From JALYLC01 sp035696365 (GTDB lineage Bacteria > Actinomycetota > Thermoleophilia > Gaiellales > JALYLC01), in the NCBI GenBank assembly GCA_035696365.1, contig DASRQS010000089.1:1-26261 (forward strand): 26,261 nucleotides of DNA, given 5' to 3'. Under the pieces are notes generated by a model. It ran no database searches, was not told where the DNA came from, and saw only the letters and a program-made list of their open reading frames with translations. Positions 7,890 to 15,408 of the stretch are shown here, one piece after another. Within the stretch, counting starts at the first letter, position 1; the number at the start of each line of letters is the position of its first letter. Made by a program: the position numbers and the translations under genes.

Positions 7890-8737
7890 GTGCCCCTGTG
7901 CGCGACGCGACCACGGACGTGCGGTCTGTGGCCGGCGGCATCGACCACCCCGAGGGCGTGGCCTGGCACGACGGGCACGTCTACTGCGGCACCGAAGGCG
8001 GCGACTTGCTGCGCATCGACCCGGCCGGCGGCGCGATCGAGGTCGCCGGCCGGCCGGGAGGATTCCTGCTCGGCCTGGCCTTCGACGGCGCCGGCAACTG
8101 CGTGATCTGCGACGCCGCGGCGGGCAGGCTCGTGCGCGTGGCGCCCGACGGCTCGTCGGAGACGCTGCTCGACTCCGTCCAGGGTCGCAAGCTCATCTCG
8201 CCCAACTTCCCGGTCTTCGCGAGCGACGGCACGCTCTGGGTGACGGAGTCCGGCTCGGGCTGGACGAGCGACGACGGCTACCTCTTCGGCATCCGTCCGG
8301 GAGGCGAGGCCGAGATCGCCGACGAGGCCTGCCGGCAGTTCCCGAACGGGCTCGCGCTGTCGCCCGACGAGAGCCGGCTGTACGTCGTCGAGTCGCGCTG
8401 GCCGGGCGTCTCCAGCTACGCGCTGCGCGATGGCGTGCTCGGCGAGCGCGAGGAGACCCTGCCGCTGCCGCAGACGGTGCCCGACGGCCTCGCGTTCGAC
8501 GCCGAGGGCGCCCTCTTCATCGGCTGCTGCCGCCCCGATCGCGTCTACCGGCGCTCGTCCTCAGACAGGCTCGAGGTCTATCTCGACGACTTCACGGGCG
8601 AGTTCATGACGACGCCGACCAACCTCGCCTTCGGCGGCGAGGGCCTGCGCACGCTGTTTCTGGCCGGCCTCGCGGGCTGGTCCGTCAACGCCGTCGAGAC
8701 CGAGGTCGCCGGCCATCCCCTCCCGCGGCCGGGCTGA
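7886..8737 (+). CDS. SMP-30/gluconolactonase-family lactonase
   Basis: A 283-residue six-bladed propeller-type protein of the SMP-30/gluconolactonase/LRE family. Visible landmarks are GGIDHPEGVAWHDG near residues 17-30, providing the first-blade Glu metal ligand, repeated D-G-S/T turns such as APDGSSE and ASDGTLWVTESG, FPNGLALSPDESRLYVVES (Asn-Gly-Leu with SPD), and VPDGLAFDAEGALFIG. These proteins open sugar lactones using one divalent metal. It overlaps the dehydratase gene by four bases and has GGGAGG seven bases before its ATG. In the pathway it would hydrolyse the lactone made by a sugar dehydrogenase such as the divergent SDR (inference). There is no signal peptide, so it is likely cytoplasmic. 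Confidence 0.88.
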   Translation: MSAPVRDATTDVRSVAGGIDHPEGVAWHDGHVYCGTEGGDLLRIDPAGGAIEVAGRPGGFLLGLAFDGAGNCVICDAAAGRLVRVAPDGSSETLLDSVQGRKLISPNFPVFASDGTLWVTESGSGWTSDDGYLFGIRPGGEAEIADEACRQFPNGLALSPDESRLYVVESRWPGVSSYALRDGVLGEREETLPLPQTVPDGLAFDAEGALFIGCCRPDRVYRRSSSDRLEVYLDDFTGEFMTTPTNLAFGGEGLRTLFLAGLAGWSVNAVETEVAGHPLPRPG

Positions 8738-8740
8738 GTC

Positions 8741-9670
8741 ATGGCGCATTCCCCGAACTGGGCCGGGATCTTCCCGAGCATCCCCACCGCCTTCGCCGAC
8801 GACGGCTCGCTCGACCTCGAGTCGCAGGCGGCGGTCGCGCGCTTCAGCGTCGAGTGCGGGGCGCAGGGCCTGCTCTGCTTCGGGCTCGCGGGCGAGGTCT
8901 TCCGGCTCACGCCGCAGGAGCGCATCGCGGCGCTCGAGGCGATCGTCGAGGGCGTCGCGGGGCGCATCCCCGTGCTGGCCGGCGTCGGCACCGAGGCGCT
9001 GCACAGCTCGCTCGCGCTCGCGCGCGAGGCGCGTGCAGCGGGAGCCGACGGCCTCGTCATCCCGCCGCCCGTCAGCACGCGGCCCTCGCGCGGCGAGCTG
9101 ATCCGCTACTTCGCCGAGATCGCCACGGCGGGCGAGCTGCCCGTGATGGTGCAGGACGCTCCCGTGTACCTGGGCATCGAGCTCGGGCCGGAGCTCGTGC
9201 AGGAAGCCGCGCGCCTGGCCCCGGAGATCGTGTGCGTGAAGCTGGAGGCGGGCCCGGAGCGCATCGCCGAGTGGATCGCCGAGACCGGGGACACGTTCGC
9301 GATCTTCGACGGCAATGCCGGGATCGCCCTGCTCGACACGCTGGACAACGGCGCCGTCGGGAATGCGCCGGGCGCCGACGTCACCGACGAGCTGGTCGCA
9401 AGCTACGCGCTCTGGCTCGAGGGCGATGCCGAGGGTGCGCGCCAGCGCTTCGCGCCGCTGCTGCCGCTGCTCGTGTTCGAGTCGCAGGGGATCGAGCACT
9501 TCAACGCCTGCGCGAAGCACCTGCTCTGGCGCCGGGGCGTGCTCGCGTCGAGCCACATGCGCGCGCCCACGAGCGGCCTTACGGCTGTCGGCCGCGCGCT
9601 GGCCGAGCGCTACTTCGACGAGGTGCCGGCCTACAAGTCCCTGTCACCAGCCGCCGATCGAGCCCGGTAG
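8741..9670 (+). CDS. DHDPS/NAL-family Schiff-base lyase (KDG aldolase or keto-deoxy sugar acid dehydratase type)
   Basis: A 309-residue TIM-barrel protein of the dihydrodipicolinate synthase/N-acetylneuraminate lyase superfamily. The Schiff-base lysine is K167 in VCVKLEAG. Two signature sites differ from classic members: the GTTGE motif reads GLAGE at 48-52, and the YNxP motif reads QDAP at 138-141, so the usual catalytic Tyr is Gln138. Such changes argue against dihydrodipicolinate synthesis and for action on a 2-keto-3-deoxy sugar acid, by cleavage or dehydration (inference). The ATG follows the lactonase stop by three bases, so it is the third gene of the rightward operon. Its 3' end overlaps the convergent IlvD/Edd-family gene by 27 bases. 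Confidence 0.85.
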   Translation: MAHSPNWAGIFPSIPTAFADDGSLDLESQAAVARFSVECGAQGLLCFGLAGEVFRLTPQERIAALEAIVEGVAGRIPVLAGVGTEALHSSLALAREARAAGADGLVIPPPVSTRPSRGELIRYFAEIATAGELPVMVQDAPVYLGIELGPELVQEAARLAPEIVCVKLEAGPERIAEWIAETGDTFAIFDGNAGIALLDTLDNGAVGNAPGADVTDELVASYALWLEGDAEGARQRFAPLLPLLVFESQGIEHFNACAKHLLWRRGVLASSHMRAPTSGLTAVGRALAERYFDEVPAYKSLSPAADRAR

Positions 9671-11437
9671 GAATCCCAGCGGGTCGGTCTCGGGCAGCTC
9701 GTCCGGCAGGCGCTCCAGGAAGTCGAAGTCGCAGCCCCTGTCGGCCTGCTGGATGCGCTCGGCGAAGAGCGCGCCATAGCCGCGGCGGTAGGCCGGCGGG
9801 CGCGGCGGCCGCCGGGCGAGCCGCGCGGCGAGCTCGCGCTCCTCGACCTCGAGATTGAGGGTGCGCCGAGCGACGTCGAGCGTGATGATGTCGCCGTCGT
9901 CGACGGCGCCGAGCGGGCCGCCGTCGGCCGCCTCGGGCGAGACGTGCAGGACGACCGTGCCGAAGCCGGTGCCGCTCATGCGCGCGTCCGAGATGCGCAG
10001 CATGTCGCGCACGCCGCGCTCCAGCAGGCGCTGCGGGATCGGCAGCATTCCCCATTCCGGCATGCCGGGGCCGCCCTTCGGGCCGGCGTTGCGGAGCACC
10101 AGCACGGAGCGCTCGCCGATCGCGAGGGCGTCGTCGTCGATGCGGCGCGCGAGGTCGTAGATGTCGTCGAAGACGACCGCCGGGCCGGAGTGCTGCAGCA
10201 GTCCGGCGGTCGCGGCGCTCACCTTGAGCACCGCGCCCGAGGGCGCCAGGCTGCCGCGCAGCACGGCCAGGGAACCGGCGGGGCCGAAGGGCTGCGCGAG
10301 CGTGCCGACGACGACGCCGTCGGGCGCCGCTGCGCCCTGCACGTTCTCGGCCAGCGTCCGGCCGTTGACGCCGATCGCATCCGCGTGTAACAGGGGCAGC
10401 AGCTCGGCCATCAGCGTCTGGATGCCGCCCGCGTGGAAGAGATCCTCGAACAGGTGCTCGCCCGCGGGCCGCAGGTTGACGAGCAGCGGCGTCCTCGCCG
10501 CGATCTCGTCGAAGCGCTCGAGCGGCAGATCCACGCCGGCGCGTCCCGCCAGCGCGATCAGGTGGATGATCGCGTTGGTGGAGCCGCCCAGCGCAGCGAG
10601 CACGACGATCGCGTTGTCGAAGGCCTCGGCGGTCAGAACGTGCGAGGGCCGCAGGCCGCTCCACGCCAGCTCGACAGCGCGGGCACCGGCGAGCTCGGCA
10701 ATCGCGTAGCGGCGCGCGTCGACCGCGGGCACCGCGGCCGCCCCCGGCAGCGTCATGCCGAGCGCCTCGACGATGGCGGCCATGGTCGAGGCCGTTCCCA
10801 GCTCGTTGCAGTGGCCCACCGAGGGATTGGCCGCCGCTTCGAACTCGGCGAACTCGGCCTCCGACATGCGGCCGGCGCGGACATCCTCGGCGAAGCGCCA
10901 GAGGTCGCTCCCGACTGCGATCTCCTGGCCGCGGAAGCGCGCGGGCTGGGCCGGCCCGCCGGTGACCATGATCACGGGGACGTCGACGCTGGTCGCGCCC
11001 ATGAGCTCCGCCGGCACAGTCTTGTCGCACCCGGCCAGCAGCACCACGGCGTCCAGGGGGTGCGAGCGGATGTTCTCCTCGACGTCCATCGCCATGAGGT
11101 TGCGATAGAGCATCGTCGTGGGCTTCATGAGGTTCTCGCCGAGCGAGCTCGTGCCGAACTCGAGTGGTAGCCCGCCTGCCTGCTGCACGCCGCGCCGTAC
11201 CGCTGCAGCGAGCCCGCGAAAATGCAGATTGCAGTTGACGAGCTCCGACCACGGATTGCAGATCCCGATCACGGGACGACCGCTGATGGCGGAGCTCGAG
11301 AGGCCCTCGGAGCGCAGCGAGGAGCGGTGGATGAACCCGCTCACGCCCGGCGCGTCGAGCCAGCGCGCGCTCCTCAGCCGGGACGCGTCGCGCGGCCGGT
11401 CGGACGGCGGCACTTGCTCACGATCGCTCCCGTGCAT
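9644..11437 (-). CDS. IlvD/Edd-family sugar-acid dehydratase
   Basis: A 597-residue Fe-S dehydratase. Three cysteines that hold the cluster are visible at C60 (GICNPWSEL), C137 (GCDKTVPAELMGA) and C210 (GHCNELGTASTM). This last motif is the sugar-acid form (L-arabinonate/D-xylonate dehydratase type) rather than the IlvD branched-chain form. SDARMSGTGFGTVVLHVSPEAADGGPL closes the active site as in the family. The reaction is likely removal of water from an aldonic acid to give a 2-keto-3-deoxy acid. ATG 11437 is chosen because TACGAT lies exactly six bases before it, a leaderless pattern; the frame upstream of it reads through REP-like repeats. It is transcribed alone, convergent to the lyase it probably feeds. 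Confidence 0.88.
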   Translation of the reverse strand: MHGSDREQVPPSDRPRDASRLRSARWLDAPGVSGFIHRSSLRSEGLSSSAISGRPVIGICNPWSELVNCNLHFRGLAAAVRRGVQQAGGLPLEFGTSSLGENLMKPTTMLYRNLMAMDVEENIRSHPLDAVVLLAGCDKTVPAELMGATSVDVPVIMVTGGPAQPARFRGQEIAVGSDLWRFAEDVRAGRMSEAEFAEFEAAANPSVGHCNELGTASTMAAIVEALGMTLPGAAAVPAVDARRYAIAELAGARAVELAWSGLRPSHVLTAEAFDNAIVVLAALGGSTNAIIHLIALAGRAGVDLPLERFDEIAARTPLLVNLRPAGEHLFEDLFHAGGIQTLMAELLPLLHADAIGVNGRTLAENVQGAAAPDGVVVGTLAQPFGPAGSLAVLRGSLAPSGAVLKVSAATAGLLQHSGPAVVFDDIYDLARRIDDDALAIGERSVLVLRNAGPKGGPGMPEWGMLPIPQRLLERGVRDMLRISDARMSGTGFGTVVLHVSPEAADGGPLGAVDDGDIITLDVARRTLNLEVEERELAARLARRPPRPPAYRRGYGALFAERIQQADRGCDFDFLERLPDELPETDPLGFLPGSIGGW

Positions 11438-11449
11438 GGCGCGATCGTA
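11438..11449 (-). promoter_or_regulatory. Putative -10 for leaderless mRNA of the IlvD/Edd-family gene
   Basis: Minus-strand TACGAT (11444-11449) is followed by six bases and then ATG at 11437. TAnnnT-N6-ATG is the arrangement that yields leaderless transcripts in Actinobacteria. No convincing -35 is seen. Confidence 0.4.
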
Positions 11450-11480
11450 GGGGCCGGAGGCCGGGATGCAGGCCACCGGC

Positions 11481-11598
11481 GCGGGACACTTGGGGTCTGG
11501 CCCTTGATATCCCGCGGGACACGCGGGGTCTGGCCCTTGATATCTGGCCCTTGATATCCCGCAGCGGGACATCAAGGGCCAGACCCCAAGTGTCCCGC
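11481..11598. repeat. REP-like repeat array A
   Basis: Three full units and one partial unit of a palindromic repeat lie between divergent-looking ends of two minus-strand genes. Unit 1 (11481-11515) and unit 4 (11564-11598) are inverted copies differing at one base; unit 2 starts at 11514 and a half unit lies at 11545-11562. Each full unit is 33-35 bp, has ends GCGGGACA and TGTCCCGC (an 8-bp inverted repeat), and a core with GGGGTCTGGCCC. The same unit recurs at 15248-15389. No transposase is in the window. Confidence 0.85.
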
Positions 11599-11612
11599 TC
11601 TGCGGGCACGCG

Positions 11613-13058
11613 TCAGCCGTCGACGAGCAGGTCCTGCAGCGGGCCGAGCAGGCGCTTCGAGCGGCGCGAGATGTGCGCCAGCCGTACGAGCCGGTGCGTC
11701 AGGGGCGCGCCCGCGAGGCGCCGCTCGAGCTGTTCCCTTGCCAGCGGCCCCCAGAGCTCGTCGATCAGCGTCGCCGGATCGCGGCCGAGCTCCTCGAGCG
11801 GGCGGTCGAGGTGCTCCGACCAGAGTCGCAGCCGCGTCTCCCGCGCGAGGGCGGGGTCGTGGCTGACGACGTTCATCTCGCTGTCGTTGAAGAGCGAGTG
11901 GTCGTTGAGGTTGGCGGAGCCGACCGTCAGCCAGCGGTCGTCGACGATGCACACCTTGGCGTGCACGTAGACGCGCTCCACCACGCCATCGGCGACCGCG
12001 TACAGCGTGCAGGCGAGGAACCGGGTCGCATCGGCGTCGGCGTTTGCGAGCACCGCGAGCTGCCCGGCGGTGTCGTCCTTCCCGGAGTTCGGCTTGGCGG
12101 GCAGTACGACCAGGAGGCGGAAGTCGTCGTTGGGCGGGTTCCTCAGCTTCTCGCTCAGGATCGCCACGATCTCGGGCGACCACAGGAACTGGTTCTCGAT
12201 GTAGATCAGGTGCTGCGCCGAGCGGAGCGCGCCGGTGTAGCTCTGCAGGATCGAGAAGTCGCCCTTGGGCACTGCCCGGTAGATGTGCTCGGGAATCGTG
12301 CGCACGACCTGGAGCTCCTGCTCTCCCGCCGGTGGAGGCTCGACCGTCGGCGGCAGGATCTCGGTCGTCACCTCGCGCCAGCGCATCGTGAAGTGGCGTC
12401 CGACGTCGGCTACGACGGGCCCGCGCAGCCGTGTCGCCACGTCGTGCCAGCCGAGCGCTCCGCGCGGTGGGTGTCCCGGGCGATCGAGCCGGTCTCCCGC
12501 GAAGTCGGTTAGGTCGATGCCGCCCACGAAGGCGAGCTCGTCGTCCACGATCACGATCTTCTCGTGGTGGCAGTGCATCGGGCGCTCGTGCGTGTCGAGG
12601 GCGCACCGGATTGCGGTGCCCCGGCAGAGCTCGTCCCGGATTCGCCGGACGTCCGAGCGGGCGACGGGATAGAACGGAAGCGGCGCGCCGGCCCATAGGA
12701 GCACCCGGACGGGCACGCGCCCGGACGCCTCGGCGAGCAGATCCTTGAGGGTCGCCCCTCTCTCGCCCTTGACGAGGACGAATTCCGGGCTCACGCACCA
12801 GCCCGCCAGGTGCACGTGCGAGCGCGCGCCCCGGATCGCATCGGCAATACGGGGAAGCGCCTCTTCGCCGTCGATCAGCACCTCGACGGCGCAGCCCGGA
12901 CGAGGGGGCGCCCCGTCGGCCCAGTCGGCCTCGGTCGCCTCGAGCGCGTGCGCCCATCCGCGCTTCTGGAGGCGCCGCTGATGGTGCTTGCACATCGCCC
13001 GCTCCAGCGAGGAGCCGACACCGGCATCTATGCGCTCGAGCGCTGCGGGAAGCTTCAC
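11613..13058 (-). CDS. Phospholipase D-like/cardiolipin synthase-like protein
   Basis: A 481-residue protein with two HKD motifs of the phospholipase D superfamily: H165-x-K167-x4-D172 in HEKIVIVDD, followed by VGGIDLTD, and H366-x-K368-x4-D373 in HAKVCIVDD, followed by GSANLNDHS with the supporting acidic residues. Both halves of the bilobed active site are intact, so it should be an active phosphatidyltransferase or phosphodiesterase. Unlike typical cardiolipin synthases there is no N-terminal transmembrane pair and no signal peptide; the N-terminus is rich in basic residues (MCKHHQRRLQKR). It may therefore be a soluble or peripheral enzyme. The start is GTG 13058 with AGAGGA four bases upstream; ATG at M22 is an alternative. 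It is bounded by repeat array A on its 3' side. Confidence 0.85.
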   Translation of the reverse strand: MKLPAALERIDAGVGSSLERAMCKHHQRRLQKRGWAHALEATEADWADGAPPRPGCAVEVLIDGEEALPRIADAIRGARSHVHLAGWCVSPEFVLVKGERGATLKDLLAEASGRVPVRVLLWAGAPLPFYPVARSDVRRIRDELCRGTAIRCALDTHERPMHCHHEKIVIVDDELAFVGGIDLTDFAGDRLDRPGHPPRGALGWHDVATRLRGPVVADVGRHFTMRWREVTTEILPPTVEPPPAGEQELQVVRTIPEHIYRAVPKGDFSILQSYTGALRSAQHLIYIENQFLWSPEIVAILSEKLRNPPNDDFRLLVVLPAKPNSGKDDTAGQLAVLANADADATRFLACTLYAVADGVVERVYVHAKVCIVDDRWLTVGSANLNDHSLFNDSEMNVVSHDPALARETRLRLWSEHLDRPLEELGRDPATLIDELWGPLAREQLERRLAGAPLTHRLVRLAHISRRSKRLLGPLQDLLVDG

Positions 13059-13152
13059 GTGTCCTCTTTGTGGGACCGGGCGTACCCATCGCCGCCCGGC
13101 GGGCGGATCGTCCCCGCGCTGCGGGCTGCGAAACCCTCACGGCCATGACCTC

Positions 13153-15165
13153 CTACGCGTCGGTCGCCGCTGGCCGGGCGGCCGGCGCCTCGCGGGCGAG
13201 CTCCTGTGCGAGGCGAGTGACGAGTCCCCGGAGCTCCGCGTCGCGCTCCGGGGACCAACCGGCCAGCAGGTCGCTGAGGTAGTCGCCGCGCGCCTGCACC
13301 AAGCGCTCGTGGATGTCCAGGCCGGCGGGTGTCAGCTCGAGGCTTGCGTCGAATGCGTCGCCGCTCACCAGTCCACGCTCGCGCAGGACGCCCAGTGCGG
13401 GCTCGAGCCGAGCGAGCGGGACATCGCGGGTCGTGGCCAGCTCGTTCAGGTCGAGGTCGGGGCTCTCGCTGATCCGTCCGAGCAGCCAGCACTCGGTGGC
13501 TCCCAGGTCCACACCTGCGCGCTGCGCGATGCGTTCGATCGCCTCGCGGACGGTCTCGCGACCGACGATCGCCGTGATTCCGCGCAGGAGCTCGCGACGC
13601 GAGTCGGTCGTCTTTGGCACCGCGAACGCCTCGCCCACGCCCGCGGTTGCGACGGTCTCGCGCAGGGGGAGCTCCTTCAGCAGCCACGAGACCGCGAACC
13701 CGGCCAGCGTGATCCCCGAGGCGACCAGGAACACGGTGCTGAGCGCGTTCGTGAAGGCGTGGACGAAGGCCTCGTGCACGGGCGCGGGGAGCCTCTTCAG
13801 CGCGGCGGGATTGACCGTTTCCGACCCCAGGTTGCGCACGGCGGCGCCGGTTCCGGCGAGCTCCGTGCTCAGGCGGCTCGCGAAGATCGTGCCGAGCAGC
13901 GAAACGCCGAGCGAGCCTCCGATCGAGCGGAACAGCGTCGCGCCCGAGGTCGCGACGCCGAGGTCCGAGTAGGGGACGGCGTTCTGCACGGCGAGCACGA
14001 GCACCTGCATCACCATGCCCAGGCCCAGACCGAGCACGAACATGTAGAGCGACGCGGTGACAACGCTCGTCGTGGCATTCATGAGCGACAGCAGGTACAG
14101 GCCGATCACCATGATGGCCGTGCCGAGGATCGGGAACACCTTGTAGCGGCCCGTTCGCGAGATGATCTGTCCCGAACCGATCGACGTGAGCAGCAGGCCG
14201 ACTATCAGCGGGAGCAGCTGCAGGCCAGACTCGGTCGGGCTGACGCCGTTGACGACCTGGAGGAAGAGCGGCAGATACGTGACCGAGCCGAACAGCGCGA
14301 AGCCGACGATCAATCCGATCGCACCCGTCGTGACGAAGACGCTGTTGCGGAACAGCCGCAGCGGCAGCACGGGCTCGGCCGCGCCGCGCTCGACGGCGAC
14401 GAACAGGGCTAGCAGCACGACGGCCGCGATGCCGAGCCCGATGATCTCCGGTGATGACCAGGCGTAGGTGTTGCCGCCGAGCGAGGTCAGCAGCACGATC
14501 GCGCTGAGCCCGCCCGCGAACAGCAGTGTGCCGAGGTAGTCGATCGTGTGCTGCGCGCGCTCGCCCGCGGACGGCAGCGTGGCGCCGAGGACGATCAGCG
14601 CGAGCACGCCAAGCGGGATGTTGATGTAGAAGATCCAGCGCCAGGAAAGGTTGGTCGTGAAGAACCCGCCGAGCAGCGGCCCCGCGATGCTCGAGAGGCC
14701 GAACACGGCGCCGAAGATGCCCACGTAGCGACCGCGCTCACGCGGCGAGACGACGTCGCCGATCGCCGCCTGCGCGCTCACGATGAGGCCGCCGCCGCCG
14801 ACGCCCTGGACCGCCCTGAAGGCGATCAGCTCGGGGAGGTTCTGAGAGAGGCCACACAATGCCGATCCGATCAGGAAGACGATCAGGCCGGCCTGCAGCG
14901 TGACCTTGCGGCCGTAGAGATCGCCGAGCTTGCCGTACAGCGGCGTCACCACCGTCTGCGCCAGCAGGTACGCCGTGACCACCCAGGAGAGATGGTTCAG
15001 GCCGCCGAGGTCGCCGACGATGGTCGGCAGCGCGGTGGAGACGATCGTCGCATCGAGCGATGCGAGCAGGATCACGAGCATCAATCCCGAGAACACGACC
15101 AGCACCCGGTTGCGCGGCGGGTTGGCCGCGTCGTCCGGTACCCGGGATGTCGTCTCGGAGATCAT
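13153..15165 (-). CDS. DHA2-family MFS drug transporter with C-terminal MarR-like winged-helix domain
   Basis: A 670-residue protein. Residues about 17-505 form a 14-TM EmrB/QacA-type exporter: DATIVSTALPTI in TM1, LYGKLGDLYGRK as motif A, and the antiporter-type GAVFGLSSIAGPLLGG as motif C. Residues 521-670 add a soluble domain with helix-turn-helix character: TAIVGRETVREAIERIAQRAG, LGATECWLLGRI, LDLNELATTRDVPLARLEPALGVLRERGLV and LELTPAGLDIHERL, the order expected of a MarR-like winged helix. ATG 15165 is the chosen start; a longer frame would run into repeat array B. The exporter probably uses proton antiport to remove hydrophobic compounds or lipids. The attached domain could sense ligand, bind DNA or be a degenerate regulator. 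Confidence 0.88.
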   Translation of the reverse strand: MISETTSRVPDDAANPPRNRVLVVFSGLMLVILLASLDATIVSTALPTIVGDLGGLNHLSWVVTAYLLAQTVVTPLYGKLGDLYGRKVTLQAGLIVFLIGSALCGLSQNLPELIAFRAVQGVGGGGLIVSAQAAIGDVVSPRERGRYVGIFGAVFGLSSIAGPLLGGFFTTNLSWRWIFYINIPLGVLALIVLGATLPSAGERAQHTIDYLGTLLFAGGLSAIVLLTSLGGNTYAWSSPEIIGLGIAAVVLLALFVAVERGAAEPVLPLRLFRNSVFVTTGAIGLIVGFALFGSVTYLPLFLQVVNGVSPTESGLQLLPLIVGLLLTSIGSGQIISRTGRYKVFPILGTAIMVIGLYLLSLMNATTSVVTASLYMFVLGLGLGMVMQVLVLAVQNAVPYSDLGVATSGATLFRSIGGSLGVSLLGTIFASRLSTELAGTGAAVRNLGSETVNPAALKRLPAPVHEAFVHAFTNALSTVFLVASGITLAGFAVSWLLKELPLRETVATAGVGEAFAVPKTTDSRRELLRGITAIVGRETVREAIERIAQRAGVDLGATECWLLGRISESPDLDLNELATTRDVPLARLEPALGVLRERGLVSGDAFDASLELTPAGLDIHERLVQARGDYLSDLLAGWSPERDAELRGLVTRLAQELAREAPAARPAATDA

Positions 15166-15189
15166 CTGGCGCGGCCGTGCCTGGCCGTG

Positions 15190-15218
15190 ACAGTACGCGG
15201 ACGCCGGCCCTACGCCAA
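15190..15218 (-). promoter_or_regulatory. Putative promoter of the MFS gene
   Basis: Minus-strand TTGGCG (15213-15218) and TACTGT (15190-15195) are separated by 17 bases, placing transcription start near 15183, about 18 bases before ATG 15165. It lies between repeat array B and the gene. Confidence 0.45.
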
Positions 15219-15247
15219 GGCCGCCTGCTGGCTCGGCGGTTCCCGAT

Positions 15248-15389
15248 GCGGGACATTCGGGGTCTGACCCTTTATGTCCCACTCGTACCGCAGCGGGACA
15301 TCAAGGGCCAGACCCCGAGTGTCCCACTCGTCCTACAGCGGGACATCAAGGGCCAGACCCCGAGTGTCCCCAGACCCCGAGTGTCCCGC
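15248..15389. repeat. REP-like repeat array B
   Basis: The array has one unit in inverted orientation (15248-15280), two identical direct units (15293-15325 and 15338-15370; period 45 bp) and a truncated unit (15371-15389). The 12-bp spacers at 15281-15292 and 15326-15337 both begin ACTCGT. Units have the same ends and core as array A at 11481-11598. The array fills most of the gap between the MFS gene and the DedA gene. Confidence 0.88.
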
Positions 15390-15408
15390 TGGTCCCGCAG
15401 CCTGCTCG

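Noticed and set aside
5531..8737. A 1068-codon open frame on the plus strand across the permease and dehydratase genes
   Set aside because: Only its last 283 codons (from ATG 7886) are the real SMP-30 gene. The upstream part is antisense or out-of-frame Arg/Asp/His-rich translation typical of high-GC DNA.
9579..11252. Large minus-strand frame of 557 codons inside the dehydratase region
   Set aside because: Shadow of the dehydratase gene in another frame; Arg/Ala-rich without recognisable motifs.
11438..11575. Extended N-terminus of the dehydratase with repeated QGPDP-type residues
   Set aside because: It is translation of the repeat array; the -10-like element just before ATG 11437 and family length support the shorter protein.
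13059..13152. Possible small gene or RNA between the PLD and MFS genes
   Set aside because: The 94 bases contain only short GC-rich self-complementary bits and the PLD Shine-Dalgarno; no convincing frame or structure.
15166..15282. Extended N-terminus of the MFS transporter upstream of 15165
   Set aside because: The extra residues would be encoded by repeat array B and a predicted promoter, and do not resemble a transporter N-terminus.
15293..15389. Possible CRISPR array because of regularly spaced repeats
   Set aside because: The spacers are only 12 bp and alike (ACTCGT...), one unit is inverted, units are imperfect palindromes, and there are no cas genes; a REP-like array fits better.
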